DNA of 64,000 bases from the NCBI RefSeq assembly GCF_900700375.1, contig NW_021630127.1:62001-126000 (forward strand). The letters run 5' to 3'. Shown piece by piece: positions 41,073 to 53,549 of this stretch. The DNA is from Denticeps clupeoides (lineage: Eukaryota; Chordata; Actinopteri; Clupeiformes; Denticipitidae). Under the pieces are notes generated by a model, which was given only the letters and a program-made list of their open reading frames with translations, made no database searches and had not been told where the DNA came from. Every line of letters begins with the position of its first letter. Positions within the stretch are counted from its first letter, which is position 1. A program made the position numbers and the translations under genes.

Positions 41073-41445
41073 ATAGATATATATTGTCGACCTGCGGTGA
41101 ACTGCCGCGCGAGCAATATTGTATATTTAATTTTTCACCCAGTTACTGTACTTTTTGGCGTTTTCAGTTTTAAGTCATTCATTTTGCACCGATAAGAGCC
41201 TTTCTTCAAAGCATAATAAATCCATTTGCCGCTATTATTTAGTGTCCGGTATTGGTTCTTATGTCACGTGTGCACAGAGAGGAGCCATTATTGAAGTTAT
41301 TAAATTGTTACGTTATGGGTTAAGCATCGTACACAGTAGGGAATATGAAGCGGAACATTGCAAATATTTGCTTCGAGTCTACCACCACCGCAGGAAACGA
41401 CACAAAAGAACACCGCTGTTCTGATACGATAGAAGACTTCGTTTC
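40735..41445 (+). repeat. 3' UTR direct duplication and microsatellite (copy B)
   Basis: Same arrangement as 183-892, with the (AT)n(GT)n run at about 41,029-41,085. Confidence 0.7.
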
Positions 41446-41746
41446 CCGTGAGCCTCTCTGCTACGTTCGCGCGATAATGGCGCCGGGTTGACGCCGTGTC
41501 CTCGCGGCACTGCTGCCGTATAGACCGTCACTCCTCGCACCCCGACCACCTGAATGTCCACCGTTGGTGACTGAAATCTGTCACTGCACAATCCATGCAC
41601 TTTAGCAGAATACGTGCCCACTACTCGTGACGTCTGCGTGTCATGTTCCCATGAACATAAATATTTTCTTTGCTACTTTTCGCTAATTCTTTAACCATGC
41701 ACAGTTAAACAGAGTGGTTCAGGATGTATTTTAACTATGCATGTGA

Positions 41747-42067
41747 CATAATCAGAAGGTTGCCGGTTCGAATCCCGACCCGCCGAGGTGCCACCGAGCA
41801 AAGCGCCGTCCCCACACACTGCTCCCCGGGCGCCTGTCATGGCTGCCCACTGCTCACCAGGGGTGATGGTTAAATGCAGAGGACACGTTTCACAGTGTCA
41901 CCGTGTGCTGTGTTGCAGTGTTTCACAGTGACAACCGCAGAGGCGGTCAGGAGGTTGCCGGTTCGAGTCCCGACCCGCTTAAGTGCCACTGAGGTGCCAC
42001 CGAGCAAAGCGCCGTCCCCACACACTGCTCCCCGGGCGCTGAGGACATATTTCACCGTGTCACCGTG
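41747..42067 (+). mobile_element. Two SINE family A fragments in tandem (copy B)
   Basis: Counterparts of 1198-1380 and 1395-1518, with the same truncations. Confidence 0.85.
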
Positions 42068-42886
42068 AACTCCGTTATCGAAATATGATTCATTTAAAAT
42101 AAGAAACTGTAAAATATTGCAGATGCCCCCTAGGGTCTTGCTGCAGTACAGGTTATATTAGGCTAAAAAATTCAAATGATAATATATTAATTAAGATAAA
42201 ATGCAATTAATATTGCACACAGATGCTACCGTAAATATAGGTTTATACTGAGTTTGTTCATCTCGTGTCTGAACGTTCATTTATCTCAACAAAATTTAAG
42301 AGGCTAATTTAAAAAAGGTTCTCACAGGGGTGCTATCTATATATCTCTATATATCGTGTTGCATACGTACCTGCCACATATGAGATGAAACATCTTGTGA
42401 AGCAAATTGCTTCTAACCCAGCGAGCAGTGGTTTTTCAAAGGTAAATAGAATGACATGTGACACAGGCGTCATAATGCATCATAATACGACCAAATACCA
42501 TCTTCCAGCCCACTGATGCACATAATCAGCGGGGCCGCACAAGGAGTGGTCTTGTGTGTCTGTGAGTGTGTGTGTTTGTGTGTGTGTTCATGGTTTATGT
42601 TGATGGACCAGCGCTTGTCCTCCCACGGCCTGTGACAAAAAAGCATTTCAATCCAGAGCTGAGACACACAAAGCAACATGACCGCCGCCCGAAGACAAAC
42701 TATGGCACCTGACTGACGCCCTGGGACTTTGTGAGTATATATATGTTTATGTTAATGTTTTATTATATGTATTTTTGAAATTGAAGCATATATGAGGAAT
42801 ATACAAGTATAATATTAGGATTATATGAAAATAAACTGTGATGACTCAGTAGGAGTTACTGCTTCTGTTATGCTGCTCGGCCTAGC

Positions 42887-42918
<32 letters not shown>

Positions 42919-43089
42919 ATGTATATTAAACTTGAAGTAGTATTAAGTAGTATTATACTTTTTTTTGTAGTTTGTAGTTATTTCCTGTTCATTGGATGTC
43001 TGGACGTCTCAGATTTTCTACCGCCTTCTATATGAAAAGAAAGTGAACAACCGAGCGAAATTCAACAGGGGACCAGATCAATCATCGTC
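42068..43089. other. Intergenic DNA upstream of claudin (copy B)
   Basis: Counterpart of 1519-2539, with the (TA)n(TG)n run at about 42,888-42,918. No gene seen. Confidence 0.6.
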
Positions 43090-43746
43090 ATGGGAACAAC
43101 AGGACTTCAGGTGACGGGGCTGCTGCTGGCCGTGCTGGGCTGGGTGGGTGGAGCTTTGGTGTGCGCTGCCCCCTTCTGGCGGGTGTCGGCCTTCGTGGGG
43201 GACGAGCTGGTGGTGTCGGAGGTGCTGTGGGAGGGGCTTTGGATGAGCTGCCTGTCTCAGTTCGGCCGCATGCAGTGCAAGACCTACGACTCGGGCCCTG
43301 GCGCTGGCGGGCGGCGCCAGCTGTGCCGCGCCCTCACCGTCCTCGCCCTCCTGCTGTGTCTGTTCGCACTGCTGCTGGGGGTCATCGGGCTCAAGTGCAC
43401 CCACTGCCTGGGGGACACTCAGGGCCCAAAAGCCCGCCTGGCACGTGCCGCCGGGGTCCTTTTCGTCCTGGCCGGCCTCTTCTTCCTCATCCCTGTGTGC
43501 TGGACGGCATACTCCGTGGTGAGGGAATTCTACGACCCCAAACCGTGCCGCCGCCGCTCAAACGGGAGCTCGGCCCCGCCCTTTACCTGGGCTGGGGCAC
43601 GGCCGTACTCATGTTGGCTGGTGGCGCCATTCTCAACGCGGGCCTCCGCCCCGCCGGAGCCTCGGCCGAGCAACACGAACGCAGGAGGCCGGAATAACCC
43701 CCAACCGCCGCACGCCGAGGGAAACCGGAGGAAGGAATACGTGTGA
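43090..43746 (+). CDS. Claudin with compensating frame slips (copy B)
   Basis: Second copy of the four-pass tight-junction protein at 2540-3193, 218 codons here. It begins MGTTGLQVTGLLL and ends in the same KEYV tail, and TM1-TM3 and the W...GLW..C...C signature are intact. Two stretches read differently: SGPGAGGRRQLC in place of SGLALAGGAQLC (one C gained, then one lost), and the region after EFYDP up to the TM4 end (two bases gained, then one), which loses the normal fourth membrane segment. All changes are in C, G or A runs and cancel out, which is more typical of consensus error than of selection. Copy A is the better model. Confidence 0.85.
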   Translation: MGTTGLQVTGLLLAVLGWVGGALVCAAPFWRVSAFVGDELVVSEVLWEGLWMSCLSQFGRMQCKTYDSGPGAGGRRQLCRALTVLALLLCLFALLLGVIGLKCTHCLGDTQGPKARLARAAGVLFVLAGLFFLIPVCWTAYSVVREFYDPKPCRRRSNGSSAPPFTWAGARPYSCWLVAPFSTRASAPPEPRPSNTNAGGRNNPQPPHAEGNRRKEYV

Positions 43747-44393
43747 AACTAAAAATAGACTCTTCTAACAATGTGTGTTGAAGGACTTACCACTGACCCC
43801 ATGTAGTGTTAATGCTACATACACTGTTTTCGACAATATATTCAAATATACGAGAACTTATATACTCAAAAAAACGAACCTTCATGCCATCATGTTTCCT
43901 CCGATTTAAATCGGAAGCCCCGGCGTCGGCCGAGGAGCACGTCACGGCGAAGCGGTGGCAGAACCAGCTTTTCAGGCTGAAACAGAAGAACCAGAAGAGA
44001 ACAGGACATTCCACGCAGGAGTTCAAAGCCACCTGCAACCAATTTAATGAATGCAGAACCGAAGAGAGTTAAAAAAAGTTCTTTCATGTAACATTGACAC
44101 TCGCCCGGTCCCGTATGTCAGATTGCGTATGTGTTTTACGCGTGTGGGACGCTGTCCAGCAGATGGGCCGGCCTAGTGGAACAATGGTGGGATTGAAAAA
44201 CGCAGACAAACGGGAGTCTATGCTCAGGATCCTCCACCTAATTCCAAAATGATGTAATAATTGCTCGACTGTAAACGGGAATGTTATGGACCGCATTTTT
44301 ATTATCACACTGCGAGGGCATCTGTGACAGCAGGGCCTGTTTGATGGACAAATGATCTGCACTAATTCCAAATAAAGACATTTAAACTAAGTA
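43747..44393 (+). other. Claudin 3' UTR (copy B)
   Basis: Counterpart of 3194-3840, including the AATAAA near 44,371. No other gene seen. Confidence 0.5.
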
Positions 44394-44480
44394 AAAGTGC
44401 ATGTCGTTGGCATTTTTTTCGGTAGAACTAGAGCTTCCATTCTGCCCACACTGACCTTCAACCCCGCCAATCACAGTATA

Positions 44481-44645
44481 GAGTGGTAGTAGCCTAGTGG
44501 GTAACACACTCACCTGTGAACCAGAAGACCCAGGTTCAAACCCCACTTATTACCATTATGTCCCTGAGCAAGACACTTAACCCTGAGTGTCTCCAGGGGG
44601 GGGACTGTCCCTGTAACTACTGATTGTAAGTCGCTCTGGATATGA
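44481..44645 (+). mobile_element. SINE family B (copy B)
   Basis: Counterpart of 3928-4092. Confidence 0.85.
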
Positions 44646-44959
44646 TACACCGGGTTTCGTCCAGCAGGCGTCAGCGTGGCACTGCCGTAGCCCCGCCCAC
44701 CTCAGCATCACGGCCGTAGCTCCGCCCATCACGTTTTTTTATGGCAACAATCGGTCCCATTTTAGTTGTATAGTTGCTCAACAGAAATCGCAACGCATGT
44801 ACAAATACCCCCGGTCTCATTTTAGGTTAATTTGTAATATAAACACAGCAGCCACAAAGGTATTGATATTTTTTATTTATAAAAGACAAGTCTGATAGGA
44901 GGCATCACTCATTTCCACTGACGTTAATGTGTAAAAATGACCACGTCCCATCACAACAG

Positions 44960-45360
44960 GGTAAACGCGACCACGTCCCGGTCCCCTCTTCTCCCCGAAC
45001 CGAGGGCCCGTCCCCGAGCTCGACGCGCCAATTGGCTGCCGCGGAGCGGAAGCCCGGCTGGCGCGCGTGACCGCGGACGCGAGGGAGATGCCGCGTTGCG
45101 CGCGCGCGCGCGCCCCGCAGTCGAGGCCGCGTCACCGTCACCGTCACCGTCGCCGGCGCGGCTCGGAGATTTAGCCGGGTGACCGTGGACGCGGAGCGAC
45201 GCCATGGCGGAGCGGCGGATCTCGCGTTGGGTACTTCGGGGGAGTCGCGTCGTGCGGGGCGGCGTGCTGCACCCACCCGCTGGACCTGCTGAAGGTGAGC
45301 CGCCACCTGCGAGCGCCGGAGGTCGCTGGGCCCGTGTTGGGGGTGACGCGAAGCGGTCTC
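44960..45360 (+). promoter_or_regulatory. CpG-island promoter of slc25a10 (copy B)
   Basis: Counterpart of 4405-4800 with the same CCAATTGG box, CG run and TCACCG repeats; several one-base length differences. Confidence 0.7.
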
Positions 45361-48300
45361 CGGGTGTCCGGGACAAGGTCGTTCTGCAGAGTCAGGTGAT
45401 CGAACCCTGAAAGCTTCCTTCCCGAGAGTGTCCGTCTGTTCAAAGCCCACCTTCTAACCCACAGCGACCTGCTGTAGTTACAGGGGGCTCGAACCTGCGA
45501 CTTTGCTGGTTGTTAAAGCCCACCTTCTCCCCCCCAGGGGCCCCGAACCCGTGATTTGGTTCATGCTGGCAGTTTTAAAGTCAACTTTATCACCCACAGC
45601 GACCTGCTGTAGTTACAGGGGGCTCGAACCTGCGACTTTGCTGGCTGTTGGCTTTTAAAGCCCACTTTATCACCCACAGGGACCCCGAACCTGTGACATT
45701 GCTGGCTGTTTAAAGCCCACCTTCTCCCCCACAGCGACCTGCTGTAGTTACAGGGGGCTCGAACCCGCGACTTTGCTGGCTGTTAGTCCACTTTATCACC
45801 CACAGGGACCCCGAACCCACGACTTTGCTGGCTGTTTTAAGCCCCACCTTCTCCCCCACAGCAACCTGCTGTAATTACAGGGACCCCGAACCCGCGACTT
45901 TGCTGGCTGTTAAAGCCCACCTTCTGCCCCACAGCGACCTGCTGTAGTTACAGGGGGCTCGAACCTGCGACTTTGCTGGCTTGTTAGTCCACTTTATCAC
46001 CCACAGGGACCCCGAACCTGCGACTTTTGCTGGCTGTTAGTCCACTTTATCACCCACAGGGACCCCGAAACCCGCGACTTTGCTGGCTGCTGGTCGTTCT
46101 TCTGTGCTTGTGACCTCAGGTCTACATCTGCGAGGTTTACCACACGGTGGTTTTTTAAATGAACCAGTGTTCCCACCGACACATTTCTCATAGACGGAAC
46201 CCCGGTGATGAATCCCAGCGGGAGATTTGGGGCGGAGGGGACGGGTTTCGTTTGTTCTGGAGGACCTCCTGCACGCTTCAGATACCTCACGCCGGCATGG
46301 AGATCTGCAGCGGGCCGGTCTGTACTTGTCAGAACCCCCTAGGTGTCTGGCACCGTTGCGTGTCTTCGTAGCGAATCTGGAATGGCGCGTTCCCTCGTGC
46401 AAGAAAGCGCCACTCAGGACGGGCGTGGCTGGCGATCTGGGCTTTTTGTGTTGGCGGAGATAAAGACGAAGGTGGAGCTGAAAGGAGAGAGATTTGGAAC
46501 GGTGGGAACAAAGTTGGATCGGCGTGACTCAGAGGCTCAGGTTTCGGAGGACGAGGACGTCCTGTGCCTGGAATTGTCCCCTGTGCGGCGTTGATAGATT
46601 TAGGCCTGGACGGCCGGCGGGACGCCCGACATGCATTCTGAATCGGGCTGAAGGCCGCGCGCGTCGCCTCTGTTACGATGGCAGCGTCCATGAGATTGTC
46701 CGAGTGCCGACAAGAGTGGAAAAACCGGAAAGCGTGAGACGGGACGGGCTACCACGCGGTTCTCAGCGCGGCGTGTTCAGTCAAGATGAAGAGCCAAGAT
46801 GAACGTGGGTTTCTTATTAAACCCTGACTGGTTGCACGATTCGACTCGCGATTCTCGACGCATTGCCATCAGTTTTTCTACGTTACGGCGAATTATGTTG
46901 TGAAATAAAAGTAAGTGAAGTGATTGTCACATGTGATACACAGCAGCACGGCACACGGTGCACACAGTGAAATTTGTCCCCTGCATTTAACCCATCACCC
47001 TGAGTGAGCAGTGGGCAGCCATGACAGGTGCCGGGGAGCAGTGTGTGGGGACGGTGCTTTGCTCAGTGGCACCTCAGTGGCACCTTGGCGGATCGGGATT
47101 CGAACCAACAACCTTCTGATTACGGGGCTGCTTCCTTAACCGCTAGGCCACCACTGCCCCAAATAAGTCAGCGAGTCAAGAGTTAAGGGCCCGTTCAACC
47201 CGGCATCATTCTGGCGTCCACGGCGTCAGGGAGCGCGGACTGAACGTCGGTTACATAGAAATTCTTGTTATAAAGTTGTGACTGTTCTCCGACTCAGTCC
47301 GGCGCCGCTCCTGGTGGGAGTAAAGCGTTTAAAACGGCGGCAGTCGACCGTGGGGACGAGGCTGAACTCCGACCCGGAGCGGCTACTTTTTAACCAGAAT
47401 GCTTATGCAACCTCACTGAGAAATAATCGACTAAGTTCTGCACCGCATCGATGCAGAATCGTCCACGTTGGTGACCTAGTGGTTAAGGAAATGGCCCCAT
47501 AATCAGAAGGTTGCCGGTTCGAATCCCGATCCACCAAGTGAAAGTGAAGTGATTGTCACACGTGATACACAGCAGCACAGCACACAATACACACAGTGAA
47601 ATTTGTCCTCTGCATTTAACCCATCACCCTGAGTGAGTAATGGGCAGCCACAACAGGTGCCCGGGAGCGGGAGCTGTGTGGGGACGGTGCTTTGCTCAGT
47701 GGCACCTCAGTGGTACCTTGGCAGATCTTGGATTCGAACCAGCAACCTTCTGATTACAGGGGCCGCTTCCTTAACTGCTAGGCCACCACTGCCCCGAATA
47801 GTGCCACTGAGCAAAGAACCGTCCCCACACACTGCTCCTCGGCACCTGTCATGGCTGCTCACTGCTCACCAAGGGTGATGGTTAAATGCAGGACACATTT
47901 CACTGTGTGCACCGTGTGCTGTGCTGCAGTGTATCACAAGTGACAATCACTTCACGTTTGCAAACACAACACAACGCATCGATTATTAATTGTATTAAAT
48001 GAATCACCCCTAGTTCTTATTTCTGGGCATTTGCACCAGGATCTGACGGAGTGGTACGGTAATTGTGGAATATTCGCACGTGGAGTTCCTGGGGTTCCTT
48101 CCGAGTCAGACGTGAACTTTTGAATAAAGTGGGAGGAGCGCTTGTTACTAACTCTCGCTGATCTGACCAAATGTGGCCGACCTAAAAATGTTCTCGGTTC
48201 CGTACAACAAGTGCGGTTCAGAATTTTCCCAATCGTTTCCTCATTCACGCTGTAGAATTTGTTACAGGTTTAGAACATGGTTCTCTCGTCACGCTCCATC

Positions 48301-48638
48301 TGTTCTTTATCGTCCAGTCATATGTAGCACGTTTTTCCTGAAGACTGAACGGTTAAACTTGAAAACGTGCCAGCTGCCCGTTGACGTACAGATGAGTGAG
48401 AACGGAGGTTTTGTACATTAATGCTCTGGCCCTGTTGTGGAAAGTACAAAACGATGGGTGATGTGGGGTTACGGATGGCCACAGATGAAGAACGTGCACG
48501 GGGACGTGCGGTGAAGTCCAGTCAGAAGCCACTCCTGTCCAAAACGTGAATTCGGGTCTTCGTCCGAGGGCCGATTTCCCTCGCGGCGCTGCATGTGTCC
48601 TCTCTACTTCAACCCTTCTAATCCGGTTATCCAGGTCG

Positions 48639-48674
<36 letters not shown>

Positions 48675-51600
48675 AGAACACTGCACGTACTGTTTTATTG
48701 ACCATTAGGAGGAATCGGATCTTTTCCTCCGGGCCGACATCGAGTTACTGAGGACCGTAGATAAGTGACCTCTTTGTCTGCGGTTTCCTGCCTCCGATCT
48801 GGTAGACGGGGGGGTCGGGAGAAGGTAAAAGTGAAGCCCCCGTCCTGTACCGAATGCGTGTGCTACTCCGCGGTCACCTGGCGCCGTGACCGAGCCCGTA
48901 GAATAAAACAGAACGAAGTTAAATTCCAATTTTATTTGTCACGTTCACAGTCGTACCTGGTATGATGTGGCGGTGAAATGCTTTGGCGACTGCTACTGCC
49001 CACAGTATCGCAAATATTGCTAGTATACAACCATTATGCAAATGAAGCAAAAGTGGTTTATAGTCATTGTATAAAAATGACAAAACTAATTTAGCAGCCG
49101 CGAAGAGGGCGGTAAAACCAAGAATATCCAAAAAAAAAAAAGCTGGAATTGGCCTGTTGGGTAACACATTCAGGCCTCCAAACCGGAATCGGTCAGTAGT
49201 TACAGGGACAGTCCCCCCCCCAGGAGGACACTCAGGGGTTTGCTCAGGGACGCGATGGTAGTAAGTGGGGGTTTGAACCCTGGACTCGGTGGCCTACTCT
49301 AGAAAAGCTTGCTTTTGAGGTTATTTACTCTTGTCCCTTTAATCCCAATTCTATTTGCGCTCAACGTAGCACACACACACACACACAACCCACCCCATGC
49401 GCGCAGAGAGCAGATAAGAGTTGACAAGGTTTGTGTGGCGGCTGCACCCTGATAAACCAGCTGCGGCCTTCATATCGTTTCGAATCGGAGTCTGTCTGTG
49501 GGTGCAGACAGCAGGGAGTTTGTTTTTTTTGGCTGCCAGTAGAAACCGAGCACTGGCAGCTCCTGGAGTTGGGCGCTGATGATGATGATGATGACGATGA
49601 CGATGATGATTACGATCCTCACACAGGTGCACCTGCAGACGCAGCAGGCGGTGAAGATGAGGATGATGGGCATGGCCATGCACGTGGTGAAGAACGACGG
49701 GGCTCTCGCTCTCTACAGTGGCCTGAGCGCCTCGCTCTGCAGACAGGTGTGTGTGTGTGTGGTGTGTGTGTGTGTGTGTGTGTCGTCTGCTTTCCAGTTT
49801 TCTCCAGTTTACATGGTCAGATACTCCAAAGTCCAGTTGGGTTACAGAATAACCTCCCTCCTGAAAGTTCAAAGGTCGCACAGAGCAGAACCCTCCCTGT
49901 AATGAATCAGTAAAGCGCCCTCTAGTGGTTGGTAATGGGTGACTTATTATGATTACAGGATTTTTAAAAAGAATGTGTGACAGTTTCTATGTGCAGCTTA
50001 TCGTCTCAACCTCTCTCTCCCTCTCGATTACGTGTTCGTTCCAGATGTCGTACTCTCTGACGAGGTTTGCTATATATGAGACGGTCAGGGACATGGTGAG
50101 CCGTGACTCTAAGGGACCCCTGCCATTCCACCAGAAAGTTCTGTTGGGAGCATTTGGAGGTGCACACACCCACTCTCTCTCTCTCCCTGTCTCTCTCTCT
50201 CCTCCTCTCTGTTTACATTTACACCATTTTGCTGACCCCCTTATCCAGGGTGACTTACATGAGCGCTTTAAAATATCCATCATTGAAAACCCAGGTTTGG
50301 TTCAGTACGACCTGATCTACATACCGTTCCCATAACAACTCAGAACCAAACCATTTTTAAAAAAATACAGTTTGAATATAGAACGTGTCTTTTAGTTCTA
50401 ATATACTCTATTGTCCTAATTTCTCTCTTTGTCTTTCTCTTTCTTTCTGTCTTTGTCTCTCTCTCTCTTCCTGACTCGCTCTCTCTCTCTTTCACTCGCT
50501 CTCTCTCTCGCTCTGTCTGTCTCTCGCTCTTGCTCTCTGTTTCTCACTCTGTCTGTCTGTCTGTCCCTTCCTTTCTCTCCCTGTCTTTTTCTCTCTCTCT
50601 CTCTTGCTCTTGGTCTCTGTCTGTGTCTCTCTTTTCTCCCCCTAATTGGAATTACAGGTACTAAAACCCAAGAAATGATACATTTGCCCAGATAAACTAC
50701 ATACTCTCTCTTTCTCACTCTCTCACTCTCTCTCATCCTTTCCCCAGGATTCACAGGAGGCTTCATTGGAACCCCGGCGGACATGGTCAATGTGAGGTGT
50801 GGGGGAGTTTCTGTTTACATAATCAACACATCAGTGACCAATGATTGTCAGAATGTAAGACAAGGAGAACAATACGGGGAAGAATAATAAAAAAAAAAAG
50901 ACCTCATGAAATGCGCTCTGTGCTGTGAAGACCCTTCAACCTTCACGAGGAATGCCGGTATTTGGTGTTTTCTCGATGTCGGGCGTGAACTTCACAGCAT
51001 GTTCCGAGTAGGATAACCGTACAGATACGTTCTCGTACGCCGTCACGGTGAGGTTGACTGAGCACAGACGTTTTCCTGCTTCTTGGAGAACGTCTGTAGC
51101 CGCATCTGTAATGTCGTGTTGTAGCGGTTAAGGAAGCGGCCCCGTAATCAGAAGGTTGCCGGTTCGAATCCCGATCCGCCAAGGTGCCACTGAGGTGCCA
51201 CTGAGCAAAGCGCCGTCCCCACACACTGCTCCCCGGGTGCCTGTCATGGCTGCCCACTGCTCACCAAGGGTGATGGTTAAATATAGAGGACAAATTTCAC
51301 TGTGTGCACCGTGTGCTGTGCTGCTGTGTATCACATGTGACAATCACTTCACTTTAAATCTCTGGACGCTGAGAGAAAGATCGACTTTTCCTCCGTTCGC
51401 TCTTCGTGGCAGAACTGAAAATATACATTTCTAAAAAAAAAACGCGAATTTTTACGCGGCCTCCAGAACATCACAGAGCGGCGTCACTACGATAATCGAT
51501 TATTCGGTTTGTTTTTCGATTCGGCGTCTCGTGCGCTGCCGTTGACTCTCCCTGGTTTGTCGGCAGGATGCAGAACGACGTGAAGCTGCCGCCGGAGCTG

Positions 51601-53499
51601 CGCAGGAAGTGAGTGGCGTCCTCTTCTCGCCGCCGCGAGCTCGCCGTAACGCGGTAGTGACGCCTGCTTTCTGCCTTTCAGTTATAAGCACGCGCTGGAC
51701 GGACTGTGCAGGGTCTTCCGGGAGGGTAAGCGGCGTTTAAAGGCAGTCGTGTTGTGCCGCGCCCCGTTCCGACCCGCTTCCGAATGTAATATGTTTCTTA
51801 GAGGGATTGAAGAAGCTGTTTTCTGGAGCGACCATGGCATCAAGCAGAGGGGCTCTGGTCACAGTGGGGCAGGTGAGGCAGCAGAGCATGCTGGGATAGG
51901 TGGTCCGGTGCAGTCGTGTCACCTCACGCGTGTCTCTCCTCTTGTCCAGCTGGCCTGCTATGACCAGGCCAAGCAGCTGGTTCTGGTCACGGGTTTCATG
52001 AAGGACAACATCTTCACTCATTTCCTCAGCAGCTTCATCGCGGTGAGTCGGTTTTTATTATTTATTTATTTTTTTAATTATTATTCCTGGAACTTTAAAT
52101 GTTTTTTTTTTTTTAAAAGTGTCACACGCTGTTGTACCTGCGTCTCGCCCGCAGGGAGGCTGCGCCACGTTCCTCTGCCAGCCGCTGGACGTCATCAAGA
52201 CGAGGCTCATGAACTCCAAAGGGGAATACTCGGTAGGCGGGACCATACAGCTTTCGGTCTGGGACACGGCAGGCATCGCGCTGCGTCTGAGCAGTGGTGA
52301 ACTTTGACCCCTGTGTGCTGTGATGCAATGGCGCCCGACTGACAGGATTCGTTTATTGTCGCGCGTACGGAAGAAATTACGTTTCTCTGTCCAGTTAAAT
52401 TTTCTTCGCTGTCCACGTACAAATGCCGAGTTCGATTAAAGTTTCATACGAATAAAGATAAAATGTGTTTAGTAACACAACATGGAAGCTTGGAGGCTGT
52501 AAAACCCGGATGGATGGTTAGAGTTGTGCATTGAGTTGTGCATAATTTTGTGCATTGTTGATATTCTTAAAAAACGAGCAGTTGCAGGAAGACGGTAAAA
52601 TAAAAAGGGTATAGAAGGATATTTAAAGGTCCCCTATAATTTTCTTTTTGCTTTTATGTCAGTCTTGTTGGTCCCCTTATACTGTACCTGAAGTCTCTTG
52701 GTGCAGAATTTCAGTCCCATAATTTCCCAGGACGCGGTATTTCGGTGTCTGTAGCTTTAAATGCTAATGAGGAGGAGAGAGGCGGGACGAGGAGGAGGGC
52801 GGCCTATAGAAGTTGAGCGGCCATTCGTGGAAATTACGTCATCAACACCGTTCACCAACCACAATGTTTGGAGAAGACAGGAAGTCGTGTCTGTGTTTTT
52901 TTTTTTTTATGGAAAAAATGTGACGTCTCATGTGACTGAACTAAATAATACATTTGTGCTTAGTTTTACATCCAATCCCTGCTTTTCAAGCCACGACTGT
53001 CGGTGGAGATACTTTTTTTTTTAGTGGCGGGGTGGGAAGTTCGAAGCAGAATGACATATAATCGCCATTTCTAGCCGCTGCAGGCAGGCTCGACAAGTGA
53101 CCTTTGCATAGTAGCGGACCTGTAATAGGCTCGCGTCTCCATAGCAACAACAACACAAAAGCAAAAAAAGTTGAGTTATGTCATGATATGTATATGGATT
53201 GGACGGGACAGTACAGCTCTCGCATTGTCCTAACCGACCTGTCCGTCTTATGTTTGAATAGGGAGTGGCGCACTGCTTAAAGGAGACTGCCAAACTGGGA
53301 CCGCTAGCTTTTTACAAGGTAATTTCACTAATTACAGATCGTAGAACTGTAGCCCCGCCCACTTTCTCCACCTGCTAACGGTCCAATTCGCCGGCAGGGC
53401 CTGGTTCCGGCGGGGATCCGGCTGATTCCGCACACGGTCCTCACCTTCATCTTCCTGGAGCAGCTGAGGAACCACTTTGGCGTCGTCGTTGTGTCCTGA
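45204..53499 (+). CDS. slc25a10: Mitochondrial dicarboxylate carrier SLC25A10 (copy B)
   Basis: Second copy of the inner-membrane malate/succinate-phosphate exchanger. Exons: 45,204-45,294, 49,627-49,746, 50,045-50,159, 50,748-50,796, 51,567-51,608, 51,682-51,725, 51,802-51,872, 51,950-52,042, 52,155-52,232, 53,262-53,318 and 53,398-53,499. All splice sites match copy A. Exon 1 has one extra G (CGTTGGGTACTTC), which breaks the frame after ISRW; exon 10 has the normal 57 bp, restoring LAFYKG that copy A loses. Exons 2-9 appear identical to copy A. A poly(A) signal AATAAA lies at 53,885-53,890. Taken together, the two copies support one functional 286-residue protein. Whether two genes exist depends on whether the duplication is real. 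Confidence 0.94.
45441..46090. repeat. Intron 1 VNTR (copy B)
   Basis: Counterpart of 4877-5520, with the same number and order of units but many one-base differences. Confidence 0.85.
46912..47160 (-). mobile_element. SINE family A (copy B)
   Basis: Counterpart of 6338-6584. Confidence 0.9.
47466..47960 (+). mobile_element. Nested SINE A pair (copy B)
   Basis: Counterpart of 6893-7385: host plus-strand SINE with a minus-strand SINE A at about 47,538-47,795 inserted. Confidence 0.9.
48636..48676. repeat. (CT)n microsatellite (copy B)
   Basis: Counterpart of 8059-8095, longer and with two interruptions. Confidence 0.95.
48926..49010. mobile_element. LINE-type 3' tail fragment (copy B)
   Basis: Counterpart of 8345-8432. 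Confidence 0.45.
49149..49300. mobile_element. Fold-back SINE B pieces (copy B)
   Basis: Counterpart of 8571-8712. Confidence 0.7.
49747..49784. repeat. (GT)n microsatellite at the exon 2 donor (copy B)
   Basis: Counterpart of 9157-9194, with one GGTG interruption. Confidence 0.9.
50160..50735 (+). repeat. Pyrimidine-rich low-complexity DNA in intron 3 (copy B)
   Basis: Counterpart of 9571-10145; essentially identical apart from one T. Confidence 0.85.
51121..51368 (+). mobile_element. SINE family A (copy B, intron 4)
   Basis: Counterpart of 10,531-10,778. Confidence 0.9.
52623..53095 (+). mobile_element. TTAA-flanked (piggyBac-like) MITE (copy B)
   Basis: Counterpart of 12,034-12,505. 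Confidence 0.65.
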
Positions 53500-53518
53500 G
53501 CCTTCATCTTTTAAAGCC

Positions 53519-53549
<31 letters not shown>
